A stretch of DNA of 64,000 bases. It comes from Marinomonas algicola. GTDB taxonomy: Bacteria > Pseudomonadota > Gammaproteobacteria > Pseudomonadales > Marinomonadaceae. Below, one piece after another: positions 56,785 through 64,000 of the stretch (position 1 is the first letter of the stretch; each line of letters starts with the position of its first letter). Under the pieces are notes generated by a model. It had not been told where the DNA came from. It worked only from the letters and a program-made list of their open reading frames with translations, and searched no databases. The stretch spans positions 1,922,001-1,986,000 of the forward strand of contig NZ_CP061941.1 of NCBI RefSeq assembly GCF_014805825.1. Direction: 5' to 3'. The position numbers and the translations under genes were made by a program.

Positions 56785-57867
56785 ATGAGTTCTACCGATC
56801 CGAAACCTTCAACAGCTGTACTTGATCACGATAAAGTCGCTGATCAGGCACAAACTTATGTGGCGAAATTTGAAAATAAAGAAACCTTTGTTCAAAGTTT
56901 TCAAAAGTTTTTACATAAATATCCTATAGCGGCACCCAGTATTGTGTTATTGCTTGCTGTATTTGGCTTTAGCATCATAGTGGGTGACCGATTCTTATCC
57001 GCGTTTAATTTATCTTTAGTGTTACAGCAAGTAACGATAATTGGTGTAATTGGTGTTGCCCAGACCTTAATCATTTTAACCGCTGGGATTGATCTATCTG
57101 TTGGCGCAATTATGGTTTTGGCATCCGTAGTTATGGGGCGCATGGCCGTCGACTATGGATTAGATGCTTGGATGGCATTGTTGGTGGGAATCGGTGTTGG
57201 TGCATTGGCTGGTTTTATTAATGGTCAGTTAATCACTCGAATGAAATTGCCTCCTTTTATCGCCACTTTAGGGTCTTGGAATGTGTTTTTTGCTTTAAAT
57301 CTTTGGTATTCAAAAAGTGAAACGATTCGCTCGCAAGACATCAGCTCAATGGCACCATTGTTACAATGGTTAGGGGAAACGGTAAATGTATTTGGTGCTC
57401 GTTTAACCTACGGTTCAATATTGATGTTAGGCATTTTCTTCATTATTTGGTACGCACTTAACTGGACCCCATGGGGGCGTCATGTCTATGCAACAGGTGA
57501 TGATCCCGCTGCTGCAAAATTGGCTGGTATCCGCACGGATCGAATTCTATTATCCGTTTATGTTTTAGCGGGTGTAGTTTGTGCCATAGGTGCTTGGGTG
57601 TTGATTGGTCGAATTGGGTCAGTAAGTCCTCAAGCAGGTTATACGACGAATTTAGATAGTATTACTGCCGTTGTAATTGGAGGGTGTAGTTTATTTGGTG
57701 GCCGGGGCTCAATTTATGGGACACTTGTTGGTGCTTTAGTCGTTGGTGTTTTCCGTAATGGGTTAGCTTTGGCTGGTGTTGATGTTTTATGGCAAGAGTT
57801 CACCGTAGGCATTTTGATTATCGTTGCCGTTGGTGTCGACCAGTGGATCAGAAGAGGGACAGCATAA
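56785..57867 (+). CDS. frcC: Sugar ABC transporter permease, FrcC-like
   Basis: The 360-residue polytopic membrane protein has an extended hydrophilic N-terminus (about 45 residues) and then 8-10 helices of the RbsC/FrcC permease family. Family marks are TLIILTAGIDLSVGAIMVLA, MKLPPFIATLGSWNVFFALN, YATGDDPAAAKLAGIRTDRI and AVVIGGCSLFGGRGSIYGTL. A ribosome site (CTGGAG) precedes ATG 56785. It overlaps the ATPase gene by one base (TAATG). Confidence 0.9.
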   Translation: MSSTDPKPSTAVLDHDKVADQAQTYVAKFENKETFVQSFQKFLHKYPIAAPSIVLLLAVFGFSIIVGDRFLSAFNLSLVLQQVTIIGVIGVAQTLIILTAGIDLSVGAIMVLASVVMGRMAVDYGLDAWMALLVGIGVGALAGFINGQLITRMKLPPFIATLGSWNVFFALNLWYSKSETIRSQDISSMAPLLQWLGETVNVFGARLTYGSILMLGIFFIIWYALNWTPWGRHVYATGDDPAAAKLAGIRTDRILLSVYVLAGVVCAIGAWVLIGRIGSVSPQAGYTTNLDSITAVVIGGCSLFGGRGSIYGTLVGALVVGVFRNGLALAGVDVLWQEFTVGILIIVAVGVDQWIRRGTA

Positions 57868-58661
57868 TGAGTGCTCAATATGATAAAACGCCCGTAATAC
57901 AAACTAAAAATTTAGTAAAGCGATATGGTAGCGTAACGGCCATAGATCATGCTGACCTAGAGCTTTATCCTGGTGAAATTTTAGCGATCATCGGCGATAA
58001 TGGCGCTGGAAAGTCTTCTTTGATTAAAGCGTTATCTGGTGCATTGGTTCCCGATGAAGGGGAGATTCTTCTTGATGGACAACCCGTTCATTTCTCGTCG
58101 CCAATGGAGGCTCGTTCTTTAGGTATAGAGACTGTATATCAAAATTTGGCGGTTTCGCCTGCGTTGAATATTGCCGATAATTTGTTTTTAGGACGTGAAT
58201 TATTAAAGCCAGGGATCTTGGGTTCTGTTTTTCGTATGCTAGATAAAAAAGAAATGGAAAAACGTGCCCGTGATAAAATGGCAGAATTAGGTCTAATGAC
58301 TATCCAAAATATCAGTCAAGCGGTTGAATCCCTTTCAGGAGGCCAAAGGCAAGGTGTAGCCGTTGCACGCTCCGCTTTATTTGGAAGCAAAGTGGTTATA
58401 ATGGATGAACCGACGGCCGCTCTCGGTGTTAAAGAGTCACGGCGTGTACTTAATTTAATAAAAGAAGTACGAGATAGAGGTTTGCCTATTATTTTGATAA
58501 GCCATAACATGCCTCATGTTTTTGAGGTGGCCGATCGTATACATATTCATCGTTTGGGTAAAAGGGCGGCGGTTGTTACACCCCAGTCTCATACCATGTC
58601 TGATGCGGTTGCTATTATGACTGGAGCGATGGAGGTTGAAACTCAAACGGCTGTAGCGTAA
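57867..58661 (+). CDS. frcA: Sugar ABC transporter ATP-binding protein, FrcA-like
   Basis: The 264-residue ATPase has Walker A GDNGAGKSSL, signature SLSGGQRQGVAVAR, Walker B VVIMDEPTAALG and switch His in ILISHNMPHVF. It is a single-domain protein like rhizobial FrcA, not the 500-residue tandem ATPase typical of RbsA/XylG. The frame is open upstream from 57789 inside frcC, but ATG 57867 overlapping the permease stop is the natural start. Two copies should work with the permease dimer. Confidence 0.9.
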   Translation: MSAQYDKTPVIQTKNLVKRYGSVTAIDHADLELYPGEILAIIGDNGAGKSSLIKALSGALVPDEGEILLDGQPVHFSSPMEARSLGIETVYQNLAVSPALNIADNLFLGRELLKPGILGSVFRMLDKKEMEKRARDKMAELGLMTIQNISQAVESLSGGQRQGVAVARSALFGSKVVIMDEPTAALGVKESRRVLNLIKEVRDRGLPIILISHNMPHVFEVADRIHIHRLGKRAAVVTPQSHTMSDAVAIMTGAMEVETQTAVA

Positions 58662-58743
58662 AAACTCGGTTTCTACTGCCTATATACAAGGATTGCCATT
58701 AATAAGGAGTAGAAACCAATTTTTCTGAATTAAGAGGGTGCTA

Positions 58744-59721
58744 ATGAGTGTATTTAATACCATAAAGCTATTCATTGGTAAAACTAGGCTTTGCTCTTTG
58801 AAGTTACCAATATTACACAGTTTGTGTACATTATCGATTGTTATTATTTTATTAATACCAGATTCAATTCGTTCATCGGAGACGTCCCCGCTTAGATCTA
58901 TTGGTATCAGTGTCGCCGATTTAGGTAACCCGTATTTTGTGAGCCTAGTTGATTCTATTGCGTCTAAAGCTGAAGAATCGGCTGGGCAACCTGTTAAAAT
59001 GTTGATTCGTTCAGATGCCTATGATTTAGATCGTCAAATAGAGCAGCTTAATTATTTTATTGAGCAAAATGTTGACCTTATTATACTGACCGCTGCAGAT
59101 GAATATAAAGTTGCCGCCGTTGTTTCACGTGCTCAAAGACTGGGTATTAAGGTCATTGCCGTTGATGTTAATGCTAAAGGTGCCGATGCAACCATTACGA
59201 CGGATAATGTTCAAGCGGGTGTGGTTGCTTGCGAGAAACTCGCCGAAAAAATTAATTATAAGGGTGATTTTGTTATTATTAATGGCGTTTTAGTTTCTTC
59301 AGTCATTGAGCGTGTAGCGGGCTGTAAATCCGCTCTAAGTAAATACCCTGATATTACTATTCTTAGCGATCGGATGAATGGGACTGGAAGTGTTGAAGGA
59401 GGCATGGAGGCCATGACTTATTTAATGGAAACTTATGACCATATAGATGCTGTTTTTACTATTAATGACCCTACTGCATTAGGCGCATTAAGAGCGGCGA
59501 AACAAGCCAATCGCAATGAGTTCATCATGGTATCTGTTGATGGTGCCCCGTTTGCAATAGACCTGATTAAAGAAGAAAGTAATCCATGGGTGGCCACCGC
59601 AATTCAGAGACCAGAGATAATGGCGGAAAAGGCAATTGATATTGGTATGGATCTGCTAATGGGGAAAGAGGTGGCTCAACGTTTTATTCTAATACCTTCT
59701 ATATTAGTCGAAAAAAAATAA
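58744..59721 (+). CDS. Second type I periplasmic sugar-binding protein
   Basis: ATG 58744 with AAGAGGG upstream is preferred over GTG 58738. The 325-residue product has a long N-terminal segment with a hydrophobic stretch (HSLCTLSIVIILLIPDSIRS) that serves as signal peptide or anchor, then a type I binding fold (IGISVADLGNPYFVSLVDSI; NVDLIILTAADEYKVAAVVS; FTINDPTALGALRAAKQAN). It is a paralogue of FrcB but clearly diverged. The gene follows frcA by about 80 bp with its own ribosome site. It could be a second transport receptor, or a TorT-like ligand-sensing partner of the hybrid kinase at 53000 (inference). Confidence 0.85.
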   Translation: MSVFNTIKLFIGKTRLCSLKLPILHSLCTLSIVIILLIPDSIRSSETSPLRSIGISVADLGNPYFVSLVDSIASKAEESAGQPVKMLIRSDAYDLDRQIEQLNYFIEQNVDLIILTAADEYKVAAVVSRAQRLGIKVIAVDVNAKGADATITTDNVQAGVVACEKLAEKINYKGDFVIINGVLVSSVIERVAGCKSALSKYPDITILSDRMNGTGSVEGGMEAMTYLMETYDHIDAVFTINDPTALGALRAAKQANRNEFIMVSVDGAPFAIDLIKEESNPWVATAIQRPEIMAEKAIDIGMDLLMGKEVAQRFILIPSILVEKK

Positions 59722-59750
59722 GCCGTATCCTCGAGCCACTGATTATGTAA

Positions 59751-60407
59751 TTACTGAGGTAGGGATATCTGTAAGCAGGCACCGCCTAACTGAGTTGACT
59801 TACCCTTAGAAATATAACCTTTTACCTCATTTACAACGTGTGATTGGGCTGAAAGCTCGCAGAAGTAAAGGCCAAGTCCAGTATTTTCAGAGAATAAGAA
59901 ATCATCATCCTCATCGTTCAAAAAGCCAGGGCCATCATCTTCAATTGTAAAAACTAAAAAGTTATCTTCTTTATTTGCAGAAATTTTAATAGACTTTTTG
60001 GCAAAACGAAGTGCATTGTAAACAGACGTGCTGATGGCTGATGTTATTAATCTTTCATCTAATACACCGTATAATTTCTTTTCGCATGTAAAGGTTAGTG
60101 AAAGGTTTTTAGATGAAGCCGAGCTGCTTAAGACAAATACTTGGTCATCTAAAAATTCAGAAATATCTAGGGTTTCATAATGAATGTTATAACCATTGGT
60201 TGAAAGTTTATAAAGATAGAGATACTCAACCCATTCATCGTTTAACTGCTTTAAAATATTTTCGATTGTATCGACAGTTTGATCAATGTCGGTGTTCATT
60301 TCCTGATGATTTTTAATGGTATGTGTATGATAAAGTAATGTGCCTATACGGTTTTTACTTTCATGAATAGCGCTGGCTAGAATAGTGCTTATATCTAATT
60401 CATTCAT
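59751..60407 (-). CDS. Minimal cytoplasmic histidine kinase
   Basis: The 218-residue protein consists only of a dimerisation helix pair and an HATPase domain. The putative H-box is ILASAIHESKNRIGTLLYH (His near residue 14), followed by N-box SVYNALRFAKKS, G1 EDDGPGFLND and G2 ENTGLGLYFCEL. There is no sensor, PAS or membrane segment. It follows the receiver-TPR gene by 13 bp and is the last gene of the pilC-pilD operon strand, so the two probably form a two-component pair. The input signal must come from a partner protein. Confidence 0.82.
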   Translation of the reverse strand: MNELDISTILASAIHESKNRIGTLLYHTHTIKNHQEMNTDIDQTVDTIENILKQLNDEWVEYLYLYKLSTNGYNIHYETLDISEFLDDQVFVLSSSASSKNLSLTFTCEKKLYGVLDERLITSAISTSVYNALRFAKKSIKISANKEDNFLVFTIEDDGPGFLNDEDDDFLFSENTGLGLYFCELSAQSHVVNEVKGYISKGKSTQLGGACLQISLPQ

Positions 60408-60420
60408 ATTTGATACCTAG

Positions 60421-61614
60421 CTAAAGACTGAGTCGTTCTTTGTATTCACTATTAGGCTGAGTCGCCTTTCCATTATTATAGTCCTCATTCCAAAGTATAA
60501 ACGAATCTTTTGCACTTACCGTATCATTCTGGTTTAAATAAAATTGTACTTTTAAATCATGTACGCTTGTATTTACCGCTACATTTTCTTCAGAAAATAC
60601 GTCTACTTTTTTTAGTGTACTTTTAAAGCTGTCCTTTTGACGGGCTAGGAGCTCTTCTTTTGTAGAGAGACCGACGATGGACTTGAGGTGATTAAGGTAA
60701 ATTTCAGGAGAATTAAAACAAGAATGTTTTGCTAGAAAAACCGCACGTCTAAATGACATTTCTGCTAGAAGGAAGTCTTGGAGGTCTAGACTTAACTTAC
60801 CAAGTTCAATTTGTCTTAGAATACTTTTTGGTGACCTTTCGATGGCGTCAATTAAAACGGATTGAGCTTCTGTTTGCCTGTTTTGTTCTATTAGACACTT
60901 TGCTAACCAATCATACGCGGTTATAAAAAACTTATTATCTAACATGAGCTGTTTGAGTTTCGTTTCCGCGACACTGTATTCTTTCATTAACAAATGTGTT
61001 TTGGCGAGGCCAAAGAGCGACCAAGGCATTTTTTGTTTTTTAAACTCTTGTGAGTAGATCTTTTTAGCGAGTGGATAGTTTTCTAATTGAATGTAGCAAT
61101 CACCGATAACTCGGTTACATTTTCCGGTTAGAAATGGGTACTTTTTCATTACTGCTTTGCTTTCATCTATCGCTTGAGCGTATTCATTTTTGTCTAAAGC
61201 CTGGTTAACCTTCTTTAATTTTTCTTTATTTTCTAGGAGTTTTAATAAGCGTCTTTGGAGCAGTGCTTGAGAAAAGGGTTTGGTAATGTAGCCGTCGGGT
61301 TGGTATTCAACCGCTCCCATAACCATCTCAATTGACGTTTCTGCCGTCACCATGAGGTAAGTTGATGTGTTTGGAATTAATGACGAATGACGAACTTCTT
61401 CAAGTAATTGTTGGCCGTCTTTTCCATTTCCTAAATTGTAATCGGATAAAATTAAATCGTATGAATTATTACGAAGTAATTCAATAGCTGATTCGGCCTT
61501 CATAGCAACATCGATAGATTTAAAGCCGAAGTCTGTAAGCATTTTTTTCTGTAAAATTCTAGCTTCGGCCATATCTTCGATTAGGATCGCTTTTTTAGAA
61601 GAAAAATCAATCAT
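60421..61614 (-). CDS. Response regulator with C-terminal TPR domain (VieB-like)
   Basis: The 397-residue protein has a receiver (acidic residues in ILIEDMAEAR, phospho-acceptor in LILSDYNLGNGKDG, Thr in MVTAETS, Lys in YITKPFS). A helical repeat region of about 250 residues follows, with TPR-like pairs such as YPLAKKIYSQEFKKQKMPWS and YSVAETKLKQLMLDNKFFIT. There is no DNA-binding domain, so it should act by protein contacts. This layout resembles VieB of Vibrio. It lies between yacG and the minimal kinase, 13-14 bp from each. Confidence 0.87.
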   Translation of the reverse strand: MIDFSSKKAILIEDMAEARILQKKMLTDFGFKSIDVAMKAESAIELLRNNSYDLILSDYNLGNGKDGQQLLEEVRHSSLIPNTSTYLMVTAETSIEMVMGAVEYQPDGYITKPFSQALLQRRLLKLLENKEKLKKVNQALDKNEYAQAIDESKAVMKKYPFLTGKCNRVIGDCYIQLENYPLAKKIYSQEFKKQKMPWSLFGLAKTHLLMKEYSVAETKLKQLMLDNKFFITAYDWLAKCLIEQNRQTEAQSVLIDAIERSPKSILRQIELGKLSLDLQDFLLAEMSFRRAVFLAKHSCFNSPEIYLNHLKSIVGLSTKEELLARQKDSFKSTLKKVDVFSEENVAVNTSVHDLKVQFYLNQNDTVSAKDSFILWNEDYNNGKATQPNSEYKERLSL

Positions 61615-61628
61615 TGCTATTCATGCCC

Positions 61629-61850
61629 TTAATGTAAGTGGCCAGAATCGGAGGATAGGTCTGCGGTCATAATATCATCTTCTTCTGAGTCAATTTGAGG
61701 GATACTATAGCTTTCATTGGCCCAGTCTCCAAAATCAATCATTTTACACTTGTCACTGCAAAATGGCCTAAAGGCATTTTTAACTGACCAAAGCGCTGGC
61801 TTCTTGCAAGTGGGACAATTGATGTATGTATTTTGCTTTATTTTATTCAT
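61629..61850 (-). CDS. yacG: DNA gyrase inhibitor / zinc-binding protein YacG
   Basis: The 73-residue protein has a Cys4 zinc site, CPTCKKPALW and PFCSDKCKMIDFGDW, identical in layout to YacG, which binds the GyrB C-terminal region and inhibits gyrase. It has the usual acidic C-terminal tail. Its start overlaps the coaE stop by 8 bp, the typical coaE-yacG arrangement in gammaproteobacteria. Confidence 0.92.
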   Translation of the reverse strand: MNKIKQNTYINCPTCKKPALWSVKNAFRPFCSDKCKMIDFGDWANESYSIPQIDSEEDDIMTADLSSDSGHLH

Positions 61851-62445
61851 TAATCGTATTTAAAATTTTCTGATGCAGTACGGAGACTTTATCACCCAAT
61901 TCATCTAGATTGCCAGTGTTTTCAATAACATATTTCGCTTTTGCTACTCGTTCTTGGTTACTTAACTGTGAGTTAATAATTTTTAGGGCCTCTTCTTTGG
62001 TTGATTTATCTCTAGAACAAACCCTTTCAAGTTGAATATGCTGCGAGACAGAAATAGCAATTACCGCTTGGCAAATCTGATCTTGACCTGTTTCAAACAA
62101 AAGAGGATGGACTAATAAACAATATTCAGACCTTGATCGCCGTATTTTCTCCATTGTTAGTTGTCTAATTAGCGGATGTGTAATGGATTCTAGCCATTTT
62201 TTTTCTTCTAAATTATTGAAAATGATACGCCTTAATTTAGCCCTATCAAGGCTACGATCATTATTAAGTATGGATTCTCCATATCTGTCACTGATGAGGT
62301 GAAGTAAGGTCGAACCTGGTAGAACGATTTCTCTTGAAATGTTATCAACGTCAACATACTCAATACCGTATTCTTTAAATAAGTTGGCAACGGTTGATTT
62401 TCCGCTACCAATGCCTCCAGTTAAACCAACGATATAGTTCTTCAT
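61843..62445 (-). CDS. coaE: Dephospho-CoA kinase
   Basis: The 200-residue kinase phosphorylates dephospho-CoA, the last step of coenzyme A synthesis. It begins MKNYIVGLTGGIGSGKST with a P-loop and has YVDVDNISREIV and the LVHPLLFETG region of the family. ATG 62445 is chosen: it overlaps the pilD stop by 4 bp (ATGA). Upstream codons to 62460 are not needed. pilD-coaE-yacG is a known gammaproteobacterial gene order. Confidence 0.95.
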   Translation of the reverse strand: MKNYIVGLTGGIGSGKSTVANLFKEYGIEYVDVDNISREIVLPGSTLLHLISDRYGESILNNDRSLDRAKLRRIIFNNLEEKKWLESITHPLIRQLTMEKIRRSRSEYCLLVHPLLFETGQDQICQAVIAISVSQHIQLERVCSRDKSTKEEALKIINSQLSNQERVAKAKYVIENTGNLDELGDKVSVLHQKILNTINE

Positions 62446-63230
62446 AAAATTTGATACCAAAAGAATGTATAGGCAGATAGGCAGAGATAAGGCCCAAAAG
62501 CCGATTGCCTTTGCCTATGAAATATATAAGCCACAATGCCAAATAAACTGGCCATGAATACTATATAAGAAATAGAGAAGGCGCCAAACCAAGCCCCAAT
62601 GCCAGCTAACAGCTTTGCATCTCCTAAGCCGATGACTTCAACTTTTCGAATTTGTAAAAAAAACAATCTAATTAAGTAAATTCCACCGTAACCAAATAAA
62701 ATGCCGTATACAGATGAAATGGTTTGCACTTCATTGGGGAGAACCAGTACTAAAGAAAGAATAATCAGAAGACCATTGAGCTCGTCCGGTATCCATTGAT
62801 GCTTATAATCAAAAATAGTAATGGTTAAAAGGCAGCAAAAAATGGAGCTAATCAGAATAAGTTCAAATAAAGACATTTTAAAAAATAATAGGGGTAAACA
62901 TAACAAGAGAGCCGCTATTTCAGTGACCAAGTAGCTAAGGCTAATTGGTTTTTTACAGTGTCTACATTTACCTAACTGAATCAGATAACTTACTATTGGA
63001 ATCAGCTCAAGAATTGATAATTGCGTGTGGCACTTGGGGCATTGCGATCTTCCTGAAATAAAGGAAGGGGGTTGATCCTCATCGAAAGAGAGACCAACAA
63101 TGTCATGTGCTTCTTTTTTCCAATGATATTCACAAAATAATGGCCATCTGTGGATAAAAGCACTAATAAAACTCCCTATGCATAATAAAGTGAGGCTATA
63201 AAAAAATGTGAATGTTATGTCATATTGCAT
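62442..63230 (-). CDS. pilD: Type IV prepilin peptidase / N-methyltransferase PilD
   Basis: The 262-residue membrane protein cleaves and N-methylates prepilins and pseudopilins. It has the N-terminal cytoplasmic Cys4 domain (CPKCHTQL and CRHCKKPI) and several membrane helices. The catalytic Asp pair is in ITIFDYKHQWIPDELN and EVIGLGDAKLLAGIG. The ATG overlaps the pilC stop by one base (TAATG). Confidence 0.93.
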   Translation of the reverse strand: MQYDITFTFFYSLTLLCIGSFISAFIHRWPLFCEYHWKKEAHDIVGLSFDEDQPPSFISGRSQCPKCHTQLSILELIPIVSYLIQLGKCRHCKKPISLSYLVTEIAALLLCLPLLFFKMSLFELILISSIFCCLLTITIFDYKHQWIPDELNGLLIILSLVLVLPNEVQTISSVYGILFGYGGIYLIRLFFLQIRKVEVIGLGDAKLLAGIGAWFGAFSISYIVFMASLFGIVAYIFHRQRQSAFGPYLCLSAYTFFWYQIL

Positions 63231-64000
63231 TAAAAGGGTTCCATTAAAGGACTATAAATATTTATTAAGAGGCGTGCGACAAAAAAGCCAGCTATTAATA
63301 ACGAGAGTATTGGCAGTACATTATTAAGCGTGTTTAGGGTACGAGACCAGCGTTGTTTTTGGCATTCTGAGGCCATTGATAGCGCTCTTTCTATACTGCC
63401 ATTTTTGTTGGAGTTTACCAAGGCTAATTGTGATTCCTGAAGAAACCAATTTTTTGGGAAGCTATCAGAGTATTCAAAACCAAGCCTAATCTTGTAATAA
63501 AGTATATAAAGTTGCTTTTTGTTTAAGTGATGTGAAGAGGATAGGGCAATTTTTTTTATGCTATCTTGCAATGAATCTCCTGAGTTCATTGAAGCAAGGA
63601 GTAATTCAAAAAAATTATACAGCCTTAAGGATGAAAAAAAGCGTTCTAGAAAGAAAATCATTTTGCCACTTATGACATAATAAACGATCGCGCATTGCGC
63701 TAGACTTATGATTGCGTAAAGCATTAGTAATGATAGTTGAAAGCTGCTTTGCATTACTGAATTTACAATCATAACTATGATTGATACCTGTGTAATAAAG
63801 AAAGGATAATACAATGATTTTAGAAGCTTGTCGGCCGCTTCTTTACGAGAGCGAAGGTATTCAAGCATAATGGTTAAGCTCTTAGTGAAGCCTTCTTGTG
63901 TCGTATTTTTTGGTAAAAATTCGCATAAAAATTGCGTAGCATTATCGCATATTTCTGAGATAGCTTGATGAACAGGGACACCCAAATTGATTTGTTGAGA
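63230..64000 (-). CDS. pilC: Type IV pilus inner-membrane platform protein PilC-like, N-terminus cut by window edge
   Basis: The frame is open to the right edge, giving about 257 C-terminal residues. It carries parts of two GspF/T2SF domains, with hydrophobic helices (YPFFITQVSIIVMIVNSV; ILSLLIAGFFVARLLINIYS) and the typical ending in PLMEPF. LGVPVHQAISEIC matches the G-(I/V)-P-hhQA start of the first T2SF domain. The sequence is rather diverged from well-known PilC proteins. It is the gene directly upstream of pilD and should anchor the pilus assembly ATPase. The start lies outside the window. Confidence 0.82.
   Translation of the reverse strand, partial: SQQINLGVPVHQAISEICDNATQFLCEFLPKNTTQEGFTKSLTIMLEYLRSRKEAADKLLKSLYYPFFITQVSIIVMIVNSVMQSSFQLSLLMLYAIISLAQCAIVYYVISGKMIFFLERFFSSLRLYNFFELLLASMNSGDSLQDSIKKIALSSSHHLNKKQLYILYYKIRLGFEYSDSFPKNWFLQESQLALVNSNKNGSIERALSMASECQKQRWSRTLNTLNNVLPILSLLIAGFFVARLLINIYSPLMEPF

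Overview
The window looks like chromosomal DNA of a marine gammaproteobacterium, most likely Marinomonas or a close relative in the Oceanospirillales. The 16S rRNA has the signature stretches I associate with that genus. The protein set fits: FrcABC-type sugar transport, class I fumarase, an MksFEB condensin, many sensory proteins and moderate A+T content. This assignment rests on recognition, not on a computed comparison.

Layout. 1-1200: a CurA-type reductase (cut by the left edge) and its TetR regulator, each preceded by the same 15-bp palindrome. 1370-4580: an RstAB-like two-component pair and an outer-membrane beta-barrel protein. 4.8-8.5 kb: single genes (DUF2235 hydrolase, two small conserved proteins, YaeQ, dienelactone hydrolase) and an unlisted 32-codon ORF with a strong Shine-Dalgarno. 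8.6-12.2 kb: ynjBCD ABC importer on the minus strand. 12.4-20.1 kb: deacylase and UvrD-type helicase (overlapping), a 2OG-Fe(II) oxygenase, a class II amidotransferase, a chemoreceptor, and a stand-alone HisI. HisI is paired with a two-domain carboxytetrahydropterin-synthase-like protein that runs to 21.0 kb. 21.1-21.3 kb: SRP RNA with its promoter. 21.3-22.4 kb: a decayed region with remnants of a VCBS/FG-GAP protein.

22.4-35.9 kb: DUF4394 lipoprotein, FAD oxidoreductase, a Cache-GGDEF-EAL protein followed by a solute-binding protein, RhlE-like helicase, hybrid kinase, ferrochelatase plus HAD hydrolase, a repeat-rich exported protein, a triple zinc-finger protein and a small CbiX chelatase. 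35.9-43.2 kb: an MksF-MksE-MksB condensin operon continuing tightly into BolA, with a STAS anti-sigma antagonist and a receiver-PP2C phosphatase behind it. 43.3-45.5 kb: DoxX-like membrane protein and fumarase. 45.6-51.5 kb: a complete rRNA operon (16S, tRNA-Ile, tRNA-Ala, 23S, 5S) with promoter, two boxA sites and terminator. 51.5-52.3 kb holds no convincing gene.

52.3-59.7 kb: a coherent sugar-sensing and uptake locus. It has a response regulator, a TorS-like hybrid kinase, a complete FrcB-FrcC-FrcA-like ABC importer and a second periplasmic binding protein that may be the sensor's partner. 59.75-64.0 kb (minus strand): pilC (cut by the right edge), pilD, coaE and yacG, continued by a receiver-TPR response regulator and a minimal histidine kinase, all closely spaced or overlapping. 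I see no CRISPR array, prophage or intact insertion sequence. The most notable features are the second binding protein in the Frc/TorS-like locus, the condensin operon without a nuclease subunit but fused to bolA, and the HisI/pterin-synthase pair. Several strong palindromes and short repeats also fall outside genes.
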